Assembly (NCBI RefSeq): GCF_014773275.1
Contig: NZ_JACWMW010000001.1
Location: forward strand, 1,116,001-1,180,000
Source of the DNA: Mucilaginibacter rigui
Lineage (GTDB): Bacteria > Bacteroidota > Bacteroidia > Sphingobacteriales > Sphingobacteriaceae
Direction: 5' to 3'
Length of the DNA stretch: 64,000 bases
The position numbers and the translations under genes were made by a program. Position 1 is the first letter of the stretch; each line of letters begins with the position of its first letter. The notes under the pieces were generated by a model. That model had not been told where the DNA came from. It saw only the letters and a program-made list of their open reading frames with translations, and ran no database searches. Of the stretch, positions 9,940-19,871 are shown piece after piece.

Positions 9940-12200
9940 GGTGTTTTAAAAGTAATGTCATGATTGCCGCTACTGTGTTTTTCATGGCAATGTTAAGTTC
10001 GTCATTCGTACAGGCACAGTTTCATATTATCCCGCAGCCACTTAAAATATCGGCACAAAAGGGGAGTTACCTGTTAACCGGTAACGCCGTGATCGGTACC
10101 GATGCCCAGAGCCGCACTGTAGGTTTGTATCTTCAGAATTACCTTGCGCAAAATTATAACCTGCATTTACAACTCAGGGTTTTTGCAAGGATACCTGCCA
10201 CTATTGCCATTAAACTGGTAAGCAATCATACGGCTAATACCGATGCTTATGCTTTAAATATTAAAAGCACAGGGATAAACATTACAGGCGAAGGGGCAAG
10301 CATTTTTTATGGTGTGCAATCTTTAATACAAATGCTGCCTGCAGCTGCGCCTTTGCGTTTAACAGCTGTTACTATTGCCGATGCCCCAAGGTTTAAATGG
10401 CGGGGCTTGAGCCTTGATGTATCTCGCCATTTTTTTACGGTTGATGAGGTGAAAAAGTACATCGACATGATGGCGCATTATAAATTAAATACCCTTCACT
10501 GGCATTTAACAGATGATGAGGGCTGGCGCATTCAAATAGATAAATACCCTCTTCTTACCGAAGTAGGTGCCCGGATAAGTTTTTACGAAAAGCAAGGCAA
10601 ATTTCGCAAGTTGGATAATTTGATAGATGGCGGACGCGATGGCTTTTATACCAAAGATGATATTCGTGAGGTGCTGAAATATGCTGCAGAACGTTATATA
10701 ACGGTACTGCCCGAAATTGAGATGCCCGGCCATAGCGAAGCAGCCATATTTGCCTACCCCGAACTGGGTTGCCAGGATTCGACAGGGGCAAAGCACCGGG
10801 TGCGTATGCTCGACCCAAGCGAAAATACCTTTAAGTTTTTAGAGAATGTACTGACAGAGGTTATTGAACTTTTCCCGAATCAATACATCCACATAGGCGG
10901 TGACGAAGCCGAAATGGTTGATTGGCTAAAAAGCCCGGTTGCTGTAGCGCTAATGAAAAAAGAACATCTAAAAGATGAGCGCGAGGTGCAAAGCTATTTT
11001 ATAAAAAGGATAGAAAAGTTCCTGATCTCGAAAAATAAAAAAATGATAGGCTGGGACGAGATACTACAGGGCGGCTTAGCGCCATCGGCTACGGTGATGA
11101 GCTGGCGGGGCGAAGCTGGCGGTATAGAAGCAGCAAAAATGCACCACCCGGTTATCATGACACCCCTGCCTTATATGTATTTTGATGCCCCGCAGGCTAA
11201 TGAGGAGTTGGAACCAATAGGATGGAACCCTGTTGTACCGTGGCAAATGGTTTATAATTATGAACCTTTACCAGCCCAGTTAAATACTGAAGAAGCCGCC
11301 TATATATTAGGAGCACAAGGCAATATCTGGACGGAGAAGATCCCCAACCTGCCTCACCTGGAATATATGATGTACCCGCGATCGCTGGCGGTTGCGGAAC
11401 TAACCTGGTCGGCAAAGGCTGATAAGGATATTGAGCGGTTTAAAAACAAAATGGATCAACAATACCCATTGTTTAAGCTTTGGAATTTGAACGCCCGATT
11501 AGTAGATATTGATAACGTTACCAATATTGTTACCAACAGCGACCGTTATATCAATACCCTCAATTATCCTTTGAATGGCGCCAAGGTAAGATACTCGTTA
11601 AACGGACGGATGCCTGATAGTTCATCAGAGGCGGTTAATTTCCCGGTGAAGATAAATGTGCCGCTAAAGGATACACTAACACTATCAACCTATACCACCT
11701 GGACGTTGAACAACCAGTATATCAGGCAGCGGGTAAAAATAACCCGCGATGAATTTAAGCCGGCAAAAACAGACGACCGCAAATTGCTCCCCGGGCTGAT
11801 ATATGAATCATACATCACCAAAAAAGAATATCAAAAACTGGGTAACGAAAAACCTACAGCTACTGGTATAATTACATTCCCGCATGCTTTTACGCCATCA
11901 AATGATGATGCTAATAACTGGATCAAAGTGAATGGATATATTCATATTATAACCGAAGGTGATTATGAAATCACATCGGATTTTTTGATCAGTCCGCAAC
12001 TTTATTTGGATAATATACCAGTTATCAGTCCCGATAAAAACCGCTATGCCGAACCGCAAAAGGCAGTATTGCATTTAAAAGCAGGGTATTACTCCCTTAG
12101 CGGTTATTACCCGGCAAACGATGTTAACAGCGGCGAGAAACTAATTCAGTTAACGATGGCAGGTAAGGTGTTGAACCATGAAAACTATTTGTTCCATTAA
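9936..12200 (+). CDS. GH20 beta-N-acetylhexosaminidase
   Basis: 754 residues with an N-terminal signal ending near SFVQAQ. GH20 domain 2 (about 30-140) precedes the TIM barrel, which starts at PRFKWRGLSLDVSRHFFTV. The catalytic Asp-Glu pair is D323-E324 in HIGGDEA, and LHWHLTDDEGWRIQI is also typical. GH20 uses substrate-assisted catalysis with the N-acetyl group of the substrate to remove terminal beta-GlcNAc or GalNAc. After the barrel come a chitobiase-type C-terminal region (about 530-600) and a beta-sandwich tail to residue 754 that could bind sugar. The start codon overlaps the stop of the NagX-like gene (ATGA), and GH3 starts 2 bp after the stop. In this locus it would remove GlcNAc exposed by the other exo-enzymes. 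Confidence 0.95.
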   Translation: MRCFKSNVMIAATVFFMAMLSSSFVQAQFHIIPQPLKISAQKGSYLLTGNAVIGTDAQSRTVGLYLQNYLAQNYNLHLQLRVFARIPATIAIKLVSNHTANTDAYALNIKSTGINITGEGASIFYGVQSLIQMLPAAAPLRLTAVTIADAPRFKWRGLSLDVSRHFFTVDEVKKYIDMMAHYKLNTLHWHLTDDEGWRIQIDKYPLLTEVGARISFYEKQGKFRKLDNLIDGGRDGFYTKDDIREVLKYAAERYITVLPEIEMPGHSEAAIFAYPELGCQDSTGAKHRVRMLDPSENTFKFLENVLTEVIELFPNQYIHIGGDEAEMVDWLKSPVAVALMKKEHLKDEREVQSYFIKRIEKFLISKNKKMIGWDEILQGGLAPSATVMSWRGEAGGIEAAKMHHPVIMTPLPYMYFDAPQANEELEPIGWNPVVPWQMVYNYEPLPAQLNTEEAAYILGAQGNIWTEKIPNLPHLEYMMYPRSLAVAELTWSAKADKDIERFKNKMDQQYPLFKLWNLNARLVDIDNVTNIVTNSDRYINTLNYPLNGAKVRYSLNGRMPDSSSEAVNFPVKINVPLKDTLTLSTYTTWTLNNQYIRQRVKITRDEFKPAKTDDRKLLPGLIYESYITKKEYQKLGNEKPTATGIITFPHAFTPSNDDANNWIKVNGYIHIITEGDYEITSDFLISPQLYLDNIPVISPDKNRYAEPQKAVLHLKAGYYSLSGYYPANDVNSGEKLIQLTMAGKVLNHENYLFH

Positions 12201-12202
12201 TA

Positions 12203-14506
12203 ATGAGAAGAAAGCTTACTCTGGCAGTTTTGATATTGCTGATCATCACATCAGCAAAAGCGCAGTTGTATAAAGACGCTAAGGCGCCGGTACAGGAACG
12301 TGTAAAAGATCTGTTAAGCCGTATGACCCTCGAAGAAAAGATAGGGCAAATGAGTATGAGCTCGCTAACAGGCTCGCTGGATAATAAGATAGCATATGGT
12401 TTTGTGGAAAGCCCCTTTGTAACCGTTAGCGAGATCGCCTCGCAATCAATAACAGCAAAAAGATACGCCCGCGAAAAAACACGGCTTGGCATCCCGCCCA
12501 TACAAATTGGCGAAGCTTTACACGGCCAACTGGCAGGCGGTGCAACCATTTTCCCCCAGGCCATTGCGCAGGGCAGTACATGGAACCCCAAGCTAATCAA
12601 TCAAATGGGATCGGTTATCGCCTATGAGGCCAGTTCATCAGGGGTAGACCAGGCGCTATCACCATTGTTCGACCTGATCCGCGATCCGCGCTTTGGAAGG
12701 GTAGAGGAATGTTTTGCCGAAGATCCTTATCTGGTAAGCCAGTTAGGCAGTGCATTTGTAACGGGTATGCAGGGTACTGCAGCTCAAAGTCGAATAGGTA
12801 TTGGTAAAGATAAAGTAATGACCACTGCCAAACATTTCGCGGCTTATAGTATCCCGGTAGCGGGTATCAATCTTGCACCGGCATCAATAGGTGAAAGGGA
12901 ATTACGCTCGATGTTCTTAGTGCCTTTTAAAGATGCTGTACAAAAGGCGAATATCTACTCGGTAATGCCATCGTATAACGAAATAGACGGCGTGCCGGCG
13001 CATACAAACCATTTTTTGCTACAGCAGGTGCTGCGTAAGGAGTGGGGTTTTAAAGGCGTTGTTTTTTCGGATTATGAAGGGCTGAAAATGCTTTATACAT
13101 TCCATCATGTGGCTAAAGACGCCGACGGCGCCGCCCTGCTTGGAATGGCTGCCGGTGTTGATGTGGAAGCCCCATCGCCCGATGTATATGCGCAATTGCT
13201 AAAATTGGTAAAAGCCGGTAAGATAAAGGGGGCAACCATTAATGCTGCTGTTACCCGCATCCTAACCGCCAAATTTAAAGCCGGGCTTTTTGAAAAACCG
13301 CTGGCAGATACCGCTCAGTTAAAGGCAAGGGTACATACACCCGCACATGTAGCCCTGTCGCAGCAAATAGCCGAGGAATCTATCATCCTGCTAAAAAACG
13401 ATAAGCAGCTTTTGCCGCTTAATATGGACAAGTTAAAATCGCTGGCGGTGATTGGCCCAAATGCCAACCAGGTGCAATATGGCGATTATAGCTCTACAAG
13501 GGATAGCCGCTCGGGTACAACCATCCTGGATGGGATCAAACAGTTGGTGGGCGATAAAGTGAAGATAAATTACGCCAAGGGCAGCGATCTGTCATCAATG
13601 GATAGAAGCGGTTTTGCAGATGCTGTAAATGCCGCTAACAATAGTGATGCTGTGGTAGTGGTGCTGGGCACCACAAGCGTGGTGTTCTCCGGCATTGGCT
13701 GGAACGGCCACGCGCCAGATGCCGAACCTAAAGATCCGTTTACATGCGGTGAGGGTTATGATGTAAGCGATATCAGTCCGCAGGGCGTACAGCGAGAACT
13801 GCTACAAGAAATTTATAAAACGGGGAAACCGGTAATACTGGTTTTGGTGCAGGGCAGGCCATGGAGCATTAGTTGGGAAAAAGAGAATATCCCTGCCATA
13901 CTGGAAGCCTGGTACCCGGGCGAAAAGGGCGGTAATGCGGTGGCTAATATATTGTTTGGTAAGGTAAATCCATCGGGCAGGTTAAATGTATCCATCCCGC
14001 AATCAACGGGGCATATCCCGGTATTTTATAACCGTGTAAATTCAAATAAAGGCTTTTATCACAACCCCGGTTCCATAACAAAGCCGGGGCAGGATTATGT
14101 TTTTGCCTCAACAGATGCCCTGTTCCCTTTTGGCTACGGTTTGAGTTATACCAGTTTTAAATACAGTGATCTCAAAGTATCAAAAACGATATTTGGTAAA
14201 AATGAGCAGGTGGAAGTATCTCTATCAGTTACCAATACCGGCACAGCAGAGGGTAAGGAAGTTGTGCAGATGTACCTGGGCAACAAAATAAACCCGGTAA
14301 CCACGCCCGTGATGGCGTTGAAGGGTTTTGATAAGATCAATTTAAAACCGGGCGAAACCAAAATAGTGAAATTTACGATAACACCAGAAGATATCGGCAT
14401 TTGGAATACCCAAATGAAATGGGTAACCGAGCCGGGCACCTTTGATGTTATGATCGCCCGATCTGCAGAGGACGTGGTGTTAAAACAAACTTTGGAGTAT
14501 AAATAA
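12203..14506 (+). CDS. GH3 beta-glucosidase/beta-xylosidase-type exo-hydrolase
   Basis: 767 residues, signal peptide ending near TSAKAQ. The GH3 N-terminal TIM barrel (MTLEEKIGQMS at about residue 36) carries the nucleophile D290 in VVFSDYEG. The second alpha/beta domain starts near residue 390 (EESIILLKNDKQLLPL) and the C-terminal fibronectin-III-like domain covers about 650-767 (LSVTNTGTAEGKEVVQMYL). This three-domain layout is that of BglX and many xylosidases, so the sugar removed could be glucose or xylose. The gene lies 2 bp after GH20 and its stop overlaps the start of GH92 (TAATG), so it is part of a translationally coupled chain. Confidence 0.92.
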   Translation: MRRKLTLAVLILLIITSAKAQLYKDAKAPVQERVKDLLSRMTLEEKIGQMSMSSLTGSLDNKIAYGFVESPFVTVSEIASQSITAKRYAREKTRLGIPPIQIGEALHGQLAGGATIFPQAIAQGSTWNPKLINQMGSVIAYEASSSGVDQALSPLFDLIRDPRFGRVEECFAEDPYLVSQLGSAFVTGMQGTAAQSRIGIGKDKVMTTAKHFAAYSIPVAGINLAPASIGERELRSMFLVPFKDAVQKANIYSVMPSYNEIDGVPAHTNHFLLQQVLRKEWGFKGVVFSDYEGLKMLYTFHHVAKDADGAALLGMAAGVDVEAPSPDVYAQLLKLVKAGKIKGATINAAVTRILTAKFKAGLFEKPLADTAQLKARVHTPAHVALSQQIAEESIILLKNDKQLLPLNMDKLKSLAVIGPNANQVQYGDYSSTRDSRSGTTILDGIKQLVGDKVKINYAKGSDLSSMDRSGFADAVNAANNSDAVVVVLGTTSVVFSGIGWNGHAPDAEPKDPFTCGEGYDVSDISPQGVQRELLQEIYKTGKPVILVLVQGRPWSISWEKENIPAILEAWYPGEKGGNAVANILFGKVNPSGRLNVSIPQSTGHIPVFYNRVNSNKGFYHNPGSITKPGQDYVFASTDALFPFGYGLSYTSFKYSDLKVSKTIFGKNEQVEVSLSVTNTGTAEGKEVVQMYLGNKINPVTTPVMALKGFDKINLKPGETKIVKFTITPEDIGIWNTQMKWVTEPGTFDVMIARSAEDVVLKQTLEYK

Positions 14507-16689
14507 TGAAGAGGCTAATCAAATATTTATTGATGCTGCTTATATGGTGTAATGGTATCGGCTTGTATGCCCAAACCTACACCCAATATGTCGATCCGTT
14601 TATCGGTACATCGGCTACAGGGCATACTTTTCCCGGGGCTACCGTTCCCTTTGGGATGGTGCAACTAAGCCCTGAGACGGGTAATTTTGGATGGAACTAT
14701 TGCTCGGGTTATCGATATGAAGACAAGGTGATCACCGGGTTTGCGCACACGCATTTAAGCGGTACCGGCGGCGTTGACCTTGGTGATGTACTGTTCTTTC
14801 CGTTTCAGGGTAAAACGCCGGATAAATTTGTGAGTGGGTTTTCCAAATCAACAGAAAAAGCCTCCCCGGGATATTATGCAGTAGTGCTGGATAATAACAA
14901 TATCAGAGCAGAACTTACGGCATCTGCCCACACGGGCGTGCATAGGTACACGTTTAACAACGCAGGGCAGTCGCACCTGTTGGTTGATATGCAAAGCGGC
15001 CTGGTTGATGCTCCCGAACAATTGGAAACCCATGTGAGTGAAGGCAGCATCAAAATTATCGATAAAAATACCATCAGCGGCTACGCGGTAACCAGCTTAT
15101 GGGTTGATAAGAAAGTATACTTCACCGCCAGATTCAGCAAAGCATTCAGTGGTTATCATTTTATAGATGGCAGTAACCACAGGCGCCTGGTGCTCGATTT
15201 TGAGACTACGCCCCATGAACAGATTGTGGCAAGGGTAGGTATCTCAGGCGTAAGCATAGCCGGGGCGGTAAATAACCTGTCAGAAACAAAAAATAAAACC
15301 TTTGATGATGTAAGGATAGCCGCCGATAAGACCTGGAACAGCTACCTGGGCAAAATAAAAGCAACCGGTACAAATCAGCAAAAAACGACTTTTTATACCA
15401 GCCTTTACCACACGCTAATTCAGCCCAATAATATTGCCGATATAGATGGTAAATACCGGGGTGCCGATAGCCTGGTGCATCAATCGGCCGATAAGGTTTT
15501 TTATTCAACCTTTTCTTTATGGGATACCTATCGCGCCGCGCATCCGCTTTATACCATCCTGTTCCCAAGCAGAACCGGACAGATGGTAGAGAGTATGTTG
15601 CAGCATTATAATACCACCAAATTACTCCCCATCTGGACGCTTTGGGGGAAAGAAAGTTACGCCATGATAGGCAACCACTCTATCCCCGTTATTGTAGATG
15701 CAAGCTTAAAAGGTATTGGCGGTTTCAGTAAAGAAAAAGCATTTGAGGCAATTAAAGCGACACTTACCCATAACGGAAATCCGAAGTATGATTGGAACTT
15801 ATATATGCATTACGGATACCTGCCATCAGATACTGTGCGCCGCGAGGCTGTTTCGCGTACACTGGAGGCTGCTTATGACGATTGGTGCGCTGCCCAATTA
15901 GCCAAAGCTTTGCGTAAACAGGCCGACTATAACTATTTTATAAAACGCTCAAAATTCTATGCTAATCTGTTCGATAAATCTACTAACCTGATGCGGGGGC
16001 GCCTGTCAAACGGTGATTGGGTACAGCCCTTTGCGCATTTAGATAGCGGGCAGCTGGCAACCGGAGGTGATTATACCGAAGGGAACGCCTGGCAATATGT
16101 ATGGCAGGTACAGCAGGATATCCCCGGGTTGATAAAATTGATGGGCGGTAAAAAAGCATTTTCCAACAAACTCGATTCTTTATTCAGCATGGAATCAAAA
16201 GTGTTTGGTAAAGGCTCTACGCTGGATGTTACCGGTCTGATAGGGCAGTACGCACACGGTAACGAGCCGGTGCATCATGTGGCCTATTTATACACGCTGG
16301 CTGGCAACCCTGCCAAAACCCAGCAAATGGTAAGGCAAATTGCTGATCAGTTTTATTTGAACACGCCCGAAGGTTTATCGGGTAATGACGATTGCGGGCA
16401 GATGTCGGCATGGTACATATTTACAGCCATGGGGTTTTACCCGGTTAACCCGGCAGATGGGCATTACGTTTTTGGTGCTCCGCAAATCAGTAAAACAATT
16501 ATTTCCTTACCGGGCAATAAGGTATTTACTATCGAAGCCAAAGGACTATCGGCAGCAAATAAATATGTGCAAAGCATTAGTTTGAATGGTAAGCTGTATA
16601 CCAAAAACTATATTACCCATCATGATATTATGATGGGGGGTAAGTTGGTTTTTATTATGGGTAGCCGTGCTTCCACCGCAAGTTTTTAA
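14506..16689 (+). CDS. GH92 alpha-mannosidase
   Basis: 727 residues with an N-terminal signal ending near GLYAQ. The opening YVDPFIGTSATGHTFPGATV and PFGMVQLSPET are diagnostic for GH92, a calcium-dependent inverting exo-alpha-mannosidase family (alpha-1,2, -1,3, -1,4 or -1,6). The expected catalytic acids are present: E587 in GNEPVHH and D628/D629 in GNDDCGQMSAW. Length is normal. The gene starts inside the stop codon of GH3 (TAATG overlap) and is the last gene of the coupled run; a 398-bp gap follows. GH92 enzymes are best known from N-glycan and yeast-mannan degradation, which together with GH20 and the GH2 enzyme points to a mannose- and HexNAc-containing substrate. The linkage specificity cannot be read here. 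Confidence 0.94.
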   Translation: MKRLIKYLLMLLIWCNGIGLYAQTYTQYVDPFIGTSATGHTFPGATVPFGMVQLSPETGNFGWNYCSGYRYEDKVITGFAHTHLSGTGGVDLGDVLFFPFQGKTPDKFVSGFSKSTEKASPGYYAVVLDNNNIRAELTASAHTGVHRYTFNNAGQSHLLVDMQSGLVDAPEQLETHVSEGSIKIIDKNTISGYAVTSLWVDKKVYFTARFSKAFSGYHFIDGSNHRRLVLDFETTPHEQIVARVGISGVSIAGAVNNLSETKNKTFDDVRIAADKTWNSYLGKIKATGTNQQKTTFYTSLYHTLIQPNNIADIDGKYRGADSLVHQSADKVFYSTFSLWDTYRAAHPLYTILFPSRTGQMVESMLQHYNTTKLLPIWTLWGKESYAMIGNHSIPVIVDASLKGIGGFSKEKAFEAIKATLTHNGNPKYDWNLYMHYGYLPSDTVRREAVSRTLEAAYDDWCAAQLAKALRKQADYNYFIKRSKFYANLFDKSTNLMRGRLSNGDWVQPFAHLDSGQLATGGDYTEGNAWQYVWQVQQDIPGLIKLMGGKKAFSNKLDSLFSMESKVFGKGSTLDVTGLIGQYAHGNEPVHHVAYLYTLAGNPAKTQQMVRQIADQFYLNTPEGLSGNDDCGQMSAWYIFTAMGFYPVNPADGHYVFGAPQISKTIISLPGNKVFTIEAKGLSAANKYVQSISLNGKLYTKNYITHHDIMMGGKLVFIMGSRASTASF

Positions 16690-17087
16690 TGATAGTTTTG
16701 CCTACTATAAATTTTAACCTGCCAGTTGGCGATTTTACAGGCAATGAATAGCCTGGTTCGCTAATATTCTAAATATATCATAGGCTATCCATTTCCACAA
16801 TACAAATTCGGCAAGTCGGAATTTGTAATTGAAGGATGCATATATCATAGCTTACTAAAAATAGCCGTAACTGTATTTTAAATGATTGTAAACCATAGGT
16901 TAGTTATCTGTCAGTAAACTTTACACTGAAAGCAATTTATAAAGCAAAACGAATATTTTATATTCGGCCGATAAAGTTGAGTGCCGCGCTTTATCATAAA
17001 ACAAGCTATGTACAAGGATTATTTAAAAGGAGGTTGGTTTGTGATGAAACTAACATCTTTTAATAAACCTTTTATTAATTTATTATC
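16690..17087 (+). other. 398-bp intergenic region before the GH2 gene
   Basis: AT-rich spacer between GH92 and GH2. It holds two adjacent small hairpins near 16951-16995 (GAATAT/ATATTC, then GATAAAG/CTTTATC around a GC-rich loop), and close to the GH2 gene an AAAAGGAGG stretch at 17025-17033 inside a short reading frame, listed separately. I saw no longer gene. The gap suggests that GH2 has its own promoter, but I could not pick a convincing one. Confidence 0.5.
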
Positions 17088-17091
17088 ATGA
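17008..17091 (+). CDS. Possible 27-codon upstream ORF coupled to the GH2 gene
   Basis: An ATG at 17008 opens a frame (MYKDYLKGGWFV...) that ends with a TGA overlapping the GH2 start codon (ATGA at 17088-17091). An internal in-frame ATG at 17044 lies 10 bp after AGGAGG, a near-perfect Shine-Dalgarno sequence that is rare upstream of genes in this phylum. The layout resembles a leader peptide or translational coupler. It could be chance: the frame is short, no homolog is known to me, and the AGGAGG may only reflect Gly-Gly codons. Confidence 0.3.
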   Translation: MYKDYLKGGWFVMKLTSFNKPFINLLS

Positions 17092-19754
17092 CCTTATTTT
17101 CTCCATTTAAATTTTGCCTGTTTATTGCATTGCTTTCTTTTACAATAAGTAAAAGCGATGCACAATCACGATATGAATTAAGTACAGGTTGGAAATGCAA
17201 GCCGGTTGGTGAACTTGCCGGTGGTAGCAACAGGATATTTGCGCCAGGTTATGATATCTCGCAATGGATGCCGGCTACTGTACCGGGCACAGTGCTTACC
17301 ACGCTTTTAAATAACCATAAAATTCCCGACCCTTTTTATGGGATGAATAACAAATACATCAGGGACATTTATGATACAGGAAGTGAATATTATACCTATT
17401 GGTTTGTAAACGATTTTGAAAAAAGCATTCCCGGTGGAGATAGTCAGGTTTATCTGAACCTGCGGGGTGTTAATTATAGTAGTGAGGTTTATCTGAACGG
17501 TAAAAAGTTAAACAAGCAAACCCACCATGGCATGTTCTTGCGGCAGCGCTATAACATAACTGCCCTGCTTAACAGATCGGGCAAAAACAGGTTGGCGGTA
17601 TTGGTTTATCCACCTAACCCTGTTGGTAACCCAAATGGCGGGCAGGGTGGGGATGGTACCATTGCCCGTAATGTGGGTTTACAATATACTGCCGGTTGGG
17701 ATTGGATACAGCCTGTCCGCGATAGAAATACAGGTATATGGGATAAGGTAACGATAGAAACCGCAGGATCGGTGAGTATTACCGACCCGCATATTGTGAC
17801 ACTGGTACCGGGTATTAGGCAGGTTAAAGGTAAACAGCAGCCGGCTGTTATTAAAGTATCGGCAACGGTTTCAAACCCAACCGGTAAAGTAATAAATGGT
17901 GTTTTACAATTTACCATCACAGGGCAAAAGGTATTTAAAAAGGTTATGGTAAAGCCCGGTTCATCAAATGAAATAAACCTTGATGACCTGCTACTGAAAG
18001 ACCCGAAGCTATGGTGGCCAAATGGTTATGGGAATCCATATCTGTATAAAGCCAGCGTTCAATTTTTTGTAGGCAACAAAATTTCGGATGCTCAGGAGAT
18101 AAATGTGGGTGTGAGGGAGATACAAACCAGTTGGAACACGCAAACAAACAGCAGGCAAATAGAGGTTAACGGGCAAAAAATATTTATTAAAGGCGGTAAC
18201 TGGATCATTTCAGATGCCATGTTGCGTTTCTCAGATTGGAGATACGATGCCGAAGTGCGTTTCCACCGGGATATGAACTTAAACCTGATTAGGGTATGGG
18301 GAGGTGCTTTGGTTGAGCGGCCCGAGTTTTATAACGCCTGCGATAAGTATGGCCTGCTGGTTTTCCAGGATTTCTGGATCTCGGGCGATGCTAATGGCCG
18401 CTGGGTGGACCCAATGAAAAAAGACGACCAGTGGGTACGTCGCAAATACCCGGATGATCATGTGCTGTACCTGCGATCGGTTGCCGACCAGGTGAAAATG
18501 GTACGCAACCATCCGTCGTTGGCGGTATGGTGCGGTGGTAATGAAATAACCCCTCCCGAAGATATTTTACTTGCAGTAAGAGACACGATATTGCCAAAAC
18601 TGGATGGAACTCGCTTGTTTGTAGAATACTCCAACTCCGATAAAATGTCGCTTAATACGCTGGGAGGCAATGGCGATGGGCCTTACGGTATACAACCCGA
18701 TTCGCTTTTTTGGAAAGAACGTACATTCCCTTTTAATTCCGAAATTGGTTCTGTTGGTATTGGCGATTACGAATCTTTAAAGCGGTTTATACCCGATCAA
18801 AATATGGTTGCCCCGGTGTTCTCTACAGAGAAAAACAAATCAACAACCGATTCTGTATGGAACTATCATAAATATATAGGCTATGATGCCGCAATTGAAC
18901 CTTACGGTAAAGCTACTGGTGCCAGAGATTTTGCTGCTAAAGCGCAATTGGTTAATTATAACCAATACCGGGCACTTATAGAAGGTTTCAGCGCGCATAT
19001 GTGGGATTGGTACACAGGTGTAATGATCTGGAAAACCCAAAACCCATGGACCGCCATGCGCGGGCAGATGTATGATTACTACCTTGACCCCAATGCTTGT
19101 TTATACGGCTTGCATAATGGCAGCGAACCCCTGCACGTAATGTATAACCCGCTTAATGGTATGGTGACCATAGTAAACAATACATTTGAAACCAGGCGCG
19201 ACCTGATGCTGGTGGTGAAAACTTACGATATAAGCGGTAAGGAGAAACAGATAACGCAGGTTTTTGAAGAGATCTTACCTTCATCAGTAAAGGGTTTTGT
19301 GCCCATAAAAAGCGGGATCGATAAACTGGCAAAAGAAGAAGGCCTTTTCCTGTCCCTACAATTATTAGACATTAAGAAAAATATTTTAAGTAATAACCTG
19401 TATTGGTTACCTGATGAGCATGGTGAGTACTCCGGATTGAAAAAGATGGCCCCTTCAAAGCTTATGATAAAGGCAGTACAAACTACACCCGGAACTGTAC
19501 TTGTAAGTTTAACAAATCCAACGGATGCACCAGTGGCGTTTTTTAACCGGCTGTCGTTAATTGACGGGCAAACCCACAATCGTTTACTTCCCGTTTTTTA
19601 CAGCGATAATTATGTATCGGTATTACCCGGCGAACAAAAAAGCGTCACCATGAATTATGATATTAGCAAATACTCACAAACGCCTTTTGTTAGCATAAAT
19701 GGCTGGAATTTAAAGGAGCAATATGTACCGGTAACTTCCGGCAATGCTAAATAA
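17088..19754 (+). CDS. GH2 exo-enzyme, beta-mannosidase / exo-beta-glucosaminidase type
   Basis: 888 residues, signal peptide ending near SKSDAQ. The GH2 layout is clear: sugar-binding jelly roll (about 25-200, YYTYWFVNDFEK, LRGVNYSSEVYLNGKKL), immunoglobulin-like domain (about 210-340), TIM barrel (about 345-640) and C-terminal beta domains. The catalytic residues are E486 in AVWCGGNE (acid/base) and E552 in FNSEIGSVG (nucleophile). The motif RVWGGALVERPEFYNACDKYG and the overall layout resemble exo-beta-D-glucosaminidase (CsxA) and plant endo-beta-mannosidase, which cuts Man-beta-1,4-GlcNAc in N-glycans, more than beta-galactosidase. With GH92 and GH20 next door, action on the beta-mannose core of an N-glycan is attractive but unproven. 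It is separated from GH92 by 398 bp. Confidence 0.85.
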   Translation: MTLFSPFKFCLFIALLSFTISKSDAQSRYELSTGWKCKPVGELAGGSNRIFAPGYDISQWMPATVPGTVLTTLLNNHKIPDPFYGMNNKYIRDIYDTGSEYYTYWFVNDFEKSIPGGDSQVYLNLRGVNYSSEVYLNGKKLNKQTHHGMFLRQRYNITALLNRSGKNRLAVLVYPPNPVGNPNGGQGGDGTIARNVGLQYTAGWDWIQPVRDRNTGIWDKVTIETAGSVSITDPHIVTLVPGIRQVKGKQQPAVIKVSATVSNPTGKVINGVLQFTITGQKVFKKVMVKPGSSNEINLDDLLLKDPKLWWPNGYGNPYLYKASVQFFVGNKISDAQEINVGVREIQTSWNTQTNSRQIEVNGQKIFIKGGNWIISDAMLRFSDWRYDAEVRFHRDMNLNLIRVWGGALVERPEFYNACDKYGLLVFQDFWISGDANGRWVDPMKKDDQWVRRKYPDDHVLYLRSVADQVKMVRNHPSLAVWCGGNEITPPEDILLAVRDTILPKLDGTRLFVEYSNSDKMSLNTLGGNGDGPYGIQPDSLFWKERTFPFNSEIGSVGIGDYESLKRFIPDQNMVAPVFSTEKNKSTTDSVWNYHKYIGYDAAIEPYGKATGARDFAAKAQLVNYNQYRALIEGFSAHMWDWYTGVMIWKTQNPWTAMRGQMYDYYLDPNACLYGLHNGSEPLHVMYNPLNGMVTIVNNTFETRRDLMLVVKTYDISGKEKQITQVFEEILPSSVKGFVPIKSGIDKLAKEEGLFLSLQLLDIKKNILSNNLYWLPDEHGEYSGLKKMAPSKLMIKAVQTTPGTVLVSLTNPTDAPVAFFNRLSLIDGQTHNRLLPVFYSDNYVSVLPGEQKSVTMNYDISKYSQTPFVSINGWNLKEQYVPVTSGNAK

Positions 19755-19784
19755 AATTTAGGGCCGGGCATCGGGAAAGCTTAT

Positions 19785-19808
19785 TTTCTTAATAGAAAAA
19801 TTAAGAAA
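19785..19808 (+). terminator. Weak AT-rich hairpin after the GH2 gene
   Basis: Nine-bp inverted repeat TTTCTTAAT / ATTAAGAAA with a 6-nt loop, about 30 bp after the GH2 stop. It has no GC clamp, so a terminator role is only possible. Confidence 0.3.
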
Positions 19809-19871
19809 GAGTATTTAAATGCTAAAAATATTAGTATTTTCGTTTATATTTGAAAAAATATTGAACGTAAT

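Noticed and set aside
12124..12600. 158-codon minus-strand frame across the GH20/GH3 junction
   Set aside because: It lies over two secure genes on the other strand and has no recognisable domain.
15206..15568. 120-codon minus-strand frame inside GH92
   Set aside because: Fully antisense to a conserved hydrolase, odd composition, no motif; a mirror of the real gene's codon use.
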